From Syntrophomonadaceae bacterium (lineage in GTDB: Bacteria; Bacillota; Syntrophomonadia; Syntrophomonadales; Syntrophomonadaceae): 36,097 nt of DNA. The DNA lies in NCBI GenBank assembly GCA_014360155.1, contig JACIYB010000006.1:1-36097 (forward strand). The letters are read 5' to 3'. This document shows positions 31,900-36,097 of this stretch, piece after piece. Position 1 is the stretch's first letter. Each line of letters starts with the position of its first letter. A program made the position numbers and the translations under genes. The notes beneath the pieces are model-generated. The model saw only the letters and a list, made by a program, of their open reading frames with translations, was not told the origin of the DNA and made no database searches.

Positions 31900-31929
31900 A
31901 TTCAAACCAGAATACTGATTAAATCTGGT
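31900..31929 (-). terminator. Weak terminator after mogA
   Basis: ACCAGA/TCTGGT form a 6-bp stem with a 12-nt loop, followed on the minus strand by TTGAATTCTTGTTTT. The trailing T-rich part overlaps the groES -35 region. It is the only candidate end for the moa transcript. Confidence 0.35.
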
Positions 31930-32004
31930 CTGTATTTCCGATTTATAGTATACTCTTTCATTTTTCTTTTTATACCTTTAAATAGCATTATTTTTTAAAA
32001 CTTT

Positions 32005-32493
32005 CTAACTTTCACCACATTCATTTGCTGAACCAACAATTATGTCTAAGCCGTGGCTGAGTGCCGGAAAAATCGCTTCCAGCGATTCTCTTACACCCTT
32101 CACACTGCCCGGCAGGTTAATGATAAGTGTTTTTCCCCTTATACCTGCAACTGCCCGGGACAACATAGCCCTAGGAGTCTTTTGCATGCCATAGTAGCGA
32201 ATTGCTTCCGCAATACCTGGAGCAATTTTTTCAATAACCTGCAGACTGGCTTCGGGGGTAACATCACGTTTAGAAAAACCGGTACCTCCTGAGGTTAATA
32301 CCAAATCCAGCGATAATTCATCACAGGCATACAACAGTTTTTCTATAATAACTTCTTTATCATCGGGTATTATTTCATAAAAATCGATACTATATTCCTC
32401 GTCCAGCATTTTCCGTATCTGTTCACCGCTCAGGTCCTGTCTCTCTCCCGCAAAACCTCTATCACTGACAATTAAAATTCCGGTTCGATACAT
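32005..32493 (-). CDS. mogA: Molybdopterin adenylyltransferase MogA/MoaB family
   Basis: The protein activates molybdopterin by adenylylation before metal insertion. The 162-residue sequence has ILIVSDRGFAGERQDLSG, the MPT-binding LVLTSGGTGFSKRDVTPEA and IINLPGSVKGVRESLEAIFPAL, as in Mog and MoaB. The two are hard to separate by sequence, so the symbol is tentative. Its ATG overlaps the MOSC stop (TAATG). It is the last gene of the molybdopterin operon. Confidence 0.9.
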   Translation of the reverse strand: MYRTGILIVSDRGFAGERQDLSGEQIRKMLDEEYSIDFYEIIPDDKEVIIEKLLYACDELSLDLVLTSGGTGFSKRDVTPEASLQVIEKIAPGIAEAIRYYGMQKTPRAMLSRAVAGIRGKTLIINLPGSVKGVRESLEAIFPALSHGLDIIVGSANECGES

Positions 32494-32930
32494 TACATCA
32501 CCTCTACAGAATCACCTTTTTTTATATGTCCTCCCTTGATAACTCTACAGAACAGGCCTTCATGAGGCAACAGAGAAACACCCAGTGCCCTGGTGACCAC
32601 GCTGGGATGATCCTCTTTTCCCACCTGAGTAACTTCCAAAACAACATCATTCCCGATTTTCAACCGCCCGGCAACCCCTACTCCGGTGAAGTCTATGCCT
32701 TCTATCAAAAGATTCTCAGCAAAATCGCCCGGTCCGGCATTCAGGTTATATTTTTCATTCGCCTTTAAGACGCTTTCCCGGCTGAGACATGTTACCTGCC
32801 GCCCCCAAGGTCCTGCATGGCCGTCGTTTTCTATTCCATGGTCTTCAATAACTCTCGCTTCTGGAACTTCGTATTTTAATTGCCCTCTCTCCGGATTGAT
32901 ACAGATTGAATACAATCTCCCTTTGGCCAT
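32493..32930 (-). CDS. MOSC domain protein
   Basis: This 145-residue protein is a stand-alone MOSC domain: GIENDGHAGPWGRQVTCLS, AGPGDFAENLLIEGID, LKIGNDVVLEVTQVGKE and the end GHIKKGDSVEVM. MOSC domains occur in molybdenum cofactor sulfurases and are thought to handle sulfur for metal-sulfur clusters. The usual conserved cysteine region is replaced in part by HEGLFCRVI, which keeps one Cys. It is sandwiched between moaC and mogA and overlaps mogA, so it probably modifies or transfers the cofactor. Confidence 0.92.
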   Translation of the reverse strand: MAKGRLYSICINPERGQLKYEVPEARVIEDHGIENDGHAGPWGRQVTCLSRESVLKANEKYNLNAGPGDFAENLLIEGIDFTGVGVAGRLKIGNDVVLEVTQVGKEDHPSVVTRALGVSLLPHEGLFCRVIKGGHIKKGDSVEVM

Positions 32931-32953
32931 ATATTTACCTCCTAAAGACTTTT

Positions 32954-33433
32954 TTACGCTTCGCTTCTTCTAAGGTGCCCACTCTTGCCCCCCGCCTTTT
33001 CCACCAATTTTACATCGGTTATCTCCATCCACCGGTCAACCGCCTTGGCCATATCATATACGGTGAGGGCGGCCACGGTAACAGCCGTAATCGCTTCCAT
33101 TTCGACCCCGGTTTTTCCAGTAGTCTTGACCTGGGCAGTAATAATTATCCCCGGATTATCTTCGTCGAAGTCAAACTTCACATCAACAGCAGTAAGCATA
33201 AGTGGATGGCACATAGGAATCAAACTGGGGGTCTGCTTTGCCCCCATTATGCCTGCTACCTGGGCAACTGCAAGAACATCGCCTTTTCTAATTCCGCCGC
33301 CCTGTATAGTCCTTAGAGTTTCCAGCTGCATGCGTACCACGGCCTGAGCTACCGCCACCCGTTCAGTATCGTCCTTCTGACTTACATCAACCATCCGCGC
33401 GCGCCCCTGCTCGTTGATATGGGTCAAATCCAT
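32954..33433 (-). CDS. moaC: Cyclic pyranopterin monophosphate synthase
   Basis: MoaC converts the MoaA product to cyclic pyranopterin monophosphate. The 159-residue protein has ARMVDVSQKDDTERVA, IPMCHPLMLTAVDV and KTTGKTGVEMEAITAVTVAALTVYDM, all conserved active-site regions. It begins 4 bp after moaA. Confidence 0.97.
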   Translation of the reverse strand: MDLTHINEQGRARMVDVSQKDDTERVAVAQAVVRMQLETLRTIQGGGIRKGDVLAVAQVAGIMGAKQTPSLIPMCHPLMLTAVDVKFDFDEDNPGIIITAQVKTTGKTGVEMEAITAVTVAALTVYDMAKAVDRWMEITDVKLVEKAGGKSGHLRRSEA

Positions 33434-33437
33434 GTCT

Positions 33438-34418
33438 TTAGCCCCCTATTTGGTACATTTTGCGCTTGTTCTCCACGCCCCATCCTGCATTCATATTATG
33501 TTTAAACGGCTTCATCTTTATAACATTAACGAACAAACGCTTTATTTCCTCGTCGCCGGCACCACTTCTAAGAGCGTGCTTCAAACTAATTTCCCGCTTA
33601 TCATAAAGACACCCTCTAAGACTCCCTTCTGCAGTTAGTCTAATACGGTTGCATTCACCGCAGAAATGATTGCTCATGGGACTGATAAAGCCTATTGAAC
33701 CTTTCCCCCCCTGGATATTATAATATTTTGCCGGTCCATTGCCTTCTATCTTTTTGGCTGCCTTTAGAACGTATTTTTTCTCGATGGCCTCCTGCATCTT
33801 CCGGGCGCTTAAAACGCGCTCTTTTTTCCAAAAAAGCAGGTCCCCTACAGGCATAAATTCTATAAAACGTATATGCAGGGGATATATATAGGCCAGCTCA
33901 GCAAAATCTAGCAATTCATCATCATTAAACCCCTTGATTATAACAGTATTGATCTTTACTGGATGCATTTCGAGTTCCAAAGCCCTGAAAATAGCATTCC
34001 TGACATCAGTTAAATTTCCGCAACGGGTAATATATTTGAATTTTTCTGCCACCAGGCTGTCCAGGCTTATATTTACCCGCTGTAAACCTGCATCTTTCAA
34101 CTGCTCTGCCATCTGAGCAAACAAGACCCCATTGGTGGTAATGGCTATATCATCAATTTTAGGAATATTCGAAATGCCCCGTACAAGCTGAATTATATTC
34201 CTCCGAACCAGCGGCTCCCCACCGGTTAGCCTAACCTTCCGAACACCTACCTGAGAAGCAATATCAACAAGCCTCACGATCTCCTCAAAGCTTAAGATTT
34301 GAGAATGATCCAGCTTGTCCACACCGTCTTCAGACATACAGTACCTGCAGCGTAAATTGCACCTGTCAGTTACAGATATACGCAAATAATTTATATTCCT
34401 GCCATAACTATCCTGCAC
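33438..34418 (-). CDS. moaA: GTP 3',8-cyclase (radical SAM)
   Basis: MoaA starts molybdopterin synthesis by rearranging GTP. The radical-SAM cluster is CNLRCRYC (Cys20, 24 and 27), the second C-terminal cluster is in HFCGECNRIRL and SLRGCLY, and the protein ends in the functionally important Gly-Gly. I use the GTG at 34418 (MQDSYGRNINYLRISVTDRC, 326 residues), which has GGGGAG 8 nt upstream and the usual family start; the ORF-track TTG eleven codons earlier lacks a good ribosome site. Confidence 0.96.
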   Translation of the reverse strand: MQDSYGRNINYLRISVTDRCNLRCRYCMSEDGVDKLDHSQILSFEEIVRLVDIASQVGVRKVRLTGGEPLVRRNIIQLVRGISNIPKIDDIAITTNGVLFAQMAEQLKDAGLQRVNISLDSLVAEKFKYITRCGNLTDVRNAIFRALELEMHPVKINTVIIKGFNDDELLDFAELAYIYPLHIRFIEFMPVGDLLFWKKERVLSARKMQEAIEKKYVLKAAKKIEGNGPAKYYNIQGGKGSIGFISPMSNHFCGECNRIRLTAEGSLRGCLYDKREISLKHALRSGAGDEEIKRLFVNVIKMKPFKHNMNAGWGVENKRKMYQIGG

Positions 34419-34452
34419 ATTCACCACTCCCCGGAAAACGCTGTGATCCAAG

Positions 34453-34629
34453 CTAAAAACAGCCTAATTCACAACCATAAATCTTTAGACCAGCTTTATC
34501 ACACAATTCTCCCATCTCAGCGAGTTCAATATCTAATTCAACCGCTACTCGTCTAGCTTCCGTACAGCTTATTTTTCTCTGGGGGAACATTTCCTGCAGT
34601 TTTTTAACCAGTTCACTTTTATCCTCCAC
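34453..34629 (-). CDS. Small conserved Cys-containing protein at the head of the moa operon
   Basis: The product is 58 residues from the GTG at 34629, which has GGGAGGTG 6 nt upstream; the longer ORF-track start is not supported. It is predicted to be helical: KSELVKKLQEMFPQRKISCTEARRVAVEL, then ELAEMGELCDKAGLKIYGCELGCF. The part from ISCTEARRVA to the end reads like a small helix-turn-helix, and four cysteines, including the terminal CELGCF, suggest metal or redox binding. I recall similar small proteins beside molybdopterin genes in Clostridia but know no function. It is the first gene after the predicted Moco riboswitch. Confidence 0.6.
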   Translation of the reverse strand: MEDKSELVKKLQEMFPQRKISCTEARRVAVELDIELAEMGELCDKAGLKIYGCELGCF

Positions 34630-34655
34630 CGCTATCACCTCCCTAAAATAGATGA

Positions 34656-34675
34656 GCACCCTTTAGAAAGGGTGC
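34656..34675 (-). other. Hairpin near the ribosome site of the small moa-operon gene
   Basis: GCACCCTTT and AAAGGGTGC form a perfect 9-bp stem with a 2-nt (or opened 4-nt) loop, about 15 nt upstream of the GGGAGG site. It is followed by TCATCTATTTTAG, not a good terminator tract. It is probably part of the riboswitch expression platform. Confidence 0.5.
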
Positions 34676-34713
34676 AATTAAGCCTAAACACACACATTAA
34701 CCCGGCTTAAATT

Positions 34714-34808
34714 AACTCCTTTCCACTGGGAGGCATAACAGTTTCCCATTATACCCTGTCGTTCAACTGCCATAGCATTGAAGCCTTAGGACTGGTTGAA
34801 TCGGAGTT
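34714..34808 (-). promoter_or_regulatory. Probable molybdenum cofactor (Moco) riboswitch
   Basis: Read on the minus strand, AACTCC and GGAGTT close the element, starting with CTCCG and ending with TGCCTCCCAGTGGAAAGGAG, strings I associate with the Moco RNA motif. Inside, GGTATAA/TTATGCC encloses a GGGAAAC loop, and TTCAA-TGC/GCA-TTGAA forms a second stem. It lies between a good promoter and a moa operon, the standard setting for this motif. The assignment is from memory of the consensus, not from a model search. Confidence 0.72.
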
Positions 34809-34851
34809 TTCCTCGATATTCCTTTTTTTTACGGACGGCTACACAGTTTAT

Positions 34852-34880
34852 ATTATAAATAATATCAACATTTACTACAA
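34852..34880 (-). promoter_or_regulatory. Predicted sigmaA promoter of the moa operon
   Basis: On the minus strand TTGTAG (34875-34880) and a consensus TATAAT (34852-34857) are separated by 17 bp, about 45 nt upstream of the predicted Moco aptamer. Confidence 0.7.
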
Positions 34881-34901
34881 CAGCCATTGACAAAATTCTT
34901 T

Positions 34902-35486
34902 TTAAAAATAATCCCAATTTATCACCAATTCCGATTTATCGGTAACAATCCAGTGCATAGGAATATCGCTCTCATGGGGAAAAACGTTTTCCACCAGCTG
35001 AAATTCGTAACAAACGCCGCAAATAAAAACACTTTCTCTAAGCAGCTTTAGAAATCGATCATAATAACCTTTACCGTAACCCAAGCGATAACCGTTGCCA
35101 TCAAAAACCAATCCCGGCACCAAAACCGCATCGATATTTTCAGCTGCGTACGGCTTTCCCAAAGGTTCCCTTATTCCATATGGCCCCTTCACCGTGTATT
35201 CCCAACCCCTGAATTCAACTGCCTCCATCTCACCCCCCTGACCTATCCGGGGAAGCAGTATGACTTTATTTTTTGTCCCTGCCTGTTCCATAAACGGAGT
35301 CAGGTCCACTTCGTTTCGTATACTGGCAAAGCCCATAACCACTTTGGCCAGCCGAATCGGTTCCAGCTGCCATAATTTATACGCTATCTTTCGGCTCAAT
35401 TCTCTAACCTGAGCAGGTGAAAGTTTGTTTCGTTCAACCATCATATTCTTTCTTAAAACATCTTTTTGCAGCTCGATATCAGCCAT
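34902..35486 (-). CDS. 5-formyltetrahydrofolate cyclo-ligase
   Basis: The enzyme returns 5-formyl-THF to the 5,10-methenyl-THF pool with ATP. The 194-residue protein has the N-terminal LRKNMMVERNKLSP, GFASIRNEVDLTPF and the diagnostic VPGLVFDGNGYRLGYGKGYYDRFL. The ATG at 35486 is chosen over an upstream TTG because of the GGTG spacing. It follows lgt by 51 bp. In a folate-using anaerobe it supports one-carbon flow, which also feeds MetH. Confidence 0.95.
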   Translation of the reverse strand: MADIELQKDVLRKNMMVERNKLSPAQVRELSRKIAYKLWQLEPIRLAKVVMGFASIRNEVDLTPFMEQAGTKNKVILLPRIGQGGEMEAVEFRGWEYTVKGPYGIREPLGKPYAAENIDAVLVPGLVFDGNGYRLGYGKGYYDRFLKLLRESVFICGVCYEFQLVENVFPHESDIPMHWIVTDKSELVINWDYF

Positions 35487-35537
35487 GGCCAATACACCTT
35501 TCCCGCAATATTTTTTCAGGCAGCAACAGGCTACACG

Positions 35538-36097
35538 TCATGTCCTGCCTGCTTTCGACCTGCGCCATAAGTAAAACAGCGCCGCCGCTATAAAAAGGCC
35601 TGCTGTATAAACCTGCCCCATTGAAAATATACCGTACATTACCAGGTTGTCACGGAAGAATTCAACCAGGAAACGATATACGGCGTATCCCATAAGATAA
35701 AACAGCAGCAGCTGGCCCTCGAACTTTCGGCGGGGATAATACCAGAGCAGAAAAATAAAGAGCAGCAGGTTAAGAGCCGAACTGTATAACTGGGTTGGGT
35801 GCCTGGCAAATTCGTCTACATAGGGAAAAACCACACCAAAAACAGATTCAGTTACCTTGCCGTAACAACACCCGTTTAAAAAGCACCCTATCCTCCCAAT
35901 AGCATATCCCAGGGCAAGAAAGGGCGCGAATATATCACTCACCTGCCAAAATGGCAGACCTTTTTTCCATATATAAAGGGCAAAAGATATAAACCCCCCT
36001 GCCAAGGCTCCATACCATACTAATCCCCCGAGCCCCCCACTGGACAAAGAAATAAAGCTAAGGGGGTTACTGAGAAAAACCTCCCGCTCATAGAGCA
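35538..36097 (-). CDS. lgt: Prolipoprotein diacylglyceryl transferase (5' end outside window)
   Basis: Lgt adds diacylglycerol from phosphatidylglycerol to the lipobox cysteine of prolipoproteins at the membrane. The frame is open to the window edge: the ORF-track TTG at 36047 is internal, and LYEREVFLSNPLSFISL precedes it in frame, so the gene is partial, lacking roughly its first 70-80 residues. Hallmarks are GGLVWYGALAGG, the Lgt signature GRIGCFLNGCCYG and RHPTQLYSS, with about five membrane segments visible and a basic C-terminus. Confidence 0.95.
   Translation of the reverse strand, partial: LYEREVFLSNPLSFISLSSGGLGGLVWYGALAGGFISFALYIWKKGLPFWQVSDIFAPFLALGYAIGRIGCFLNGCCYGKVTESVFGVVFPYVDEFARHPTQLYSSALNLLLFIFLLWYYPRRKFEGQLLLFYLMGYAVYRFLVEFFRDNLVMYGIFSMGQVYTAGLFIAAALFYLWRRSKAGRT

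Noticed and set aside
34731-34760. GGCATAACAG as a fourth copy of the dispersed element
   Set aside because: The match is short, and the same bases are better explained by the GGTATAA/TTATGCC stem of the predicted Moco riboswitch.

Overview
The window is one strand-biased stretch of a low-to-medium GC Firmicutes chromosome. Nearly every gene is on the minus strand; only a subtilisin-like protease and glnA are on the plus strand. The gene set suggests an anaerobic, spore-forming member of the Clostridia, possibly a Syntrophomonas-type syntroph: a BofC-like sporulation protein, HrcA/CIRCE-controlled groESL, FabK as enoyl reductase, the ferredoxin-linked homocysteine genes of anaerobes, a selenium-type YedE and molybdopterin genes. 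The taxon is an inference; no rRNA or tRNA gene is present. Many starts are TTG or GTG, each set by a strong Shine-Dalgarno sequence, and I moved several ORF-track starts for that reason.

Layout. (1) 229-9553, minus: a SAM-I (S-box) riboswitch leads metH, a DUF39/HcyBio homocysteine-biosynthesis protein, a NIL plus 2[4Fe-4S] protein, a UPF0280 protein and cysK. nadE, an isoprenylcysteine-methyltransferase-like membrane protein and yebC follow with very short gaps, then a BofC-like protein after 346 bp. This looks like a complete sulfide-to-cysteine, homocysteine and methionine module that bypasses O-acylhomoserine. (2) 9650-10538: tatA and a small holin-family membrane protein. (3) 11056-12078, plus: a subtilisin resembling intracellular subtilisins, ending in half a SPOR domain. 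(4) 12231-14971, minus: a sulfur/selenium handling cluster made of YedE transporter, DUF3343 protein, YjeF_C/ribokinase-fold protein and TusA-like protein. (5) 15343-16771: a LysE-type exporter and a Phd/ParE-type toxin-antitoxin pair with a perfect palindromic operator. (6) 16970-19053: hpt-guaA purine operon. (7) 19297-19992: a membrane-anchored LolA-like protein. (8) 20221-21654, plus: glnA. (9) 21825-29485, minus: the type II fatty acid synthesis operon fabH-fabK-fabD-fabG-acpP-fabF-fabZ-accD-accA. (10) 29862-31864: groES-groEL under CIRCE. (11) 32005-34808: a probable Moco riboswitch, a 58-residue Cys-containing protein, then moaA-moaC-MOSC-mogA. (12) 34902-36097: 5-formyl-THF cyclo-ligase and lgt, cut by the window edge.

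The strongest candidate for an under-described system is the SAM-riboswitch homocysteine operon together with the nearby YedE/DUF3343/kinase-like/TusA cluster. Both concern reduced sulfur or selenium, and each holds a conserved protein of unknown chemistry (UPF0280; the DUF3343 fusion and its kinase-like partner). There is also a three-copy structured intergenic repeat, a direct repeat flanking the toxin-antitoxin module, and several operon-internal hairpins.
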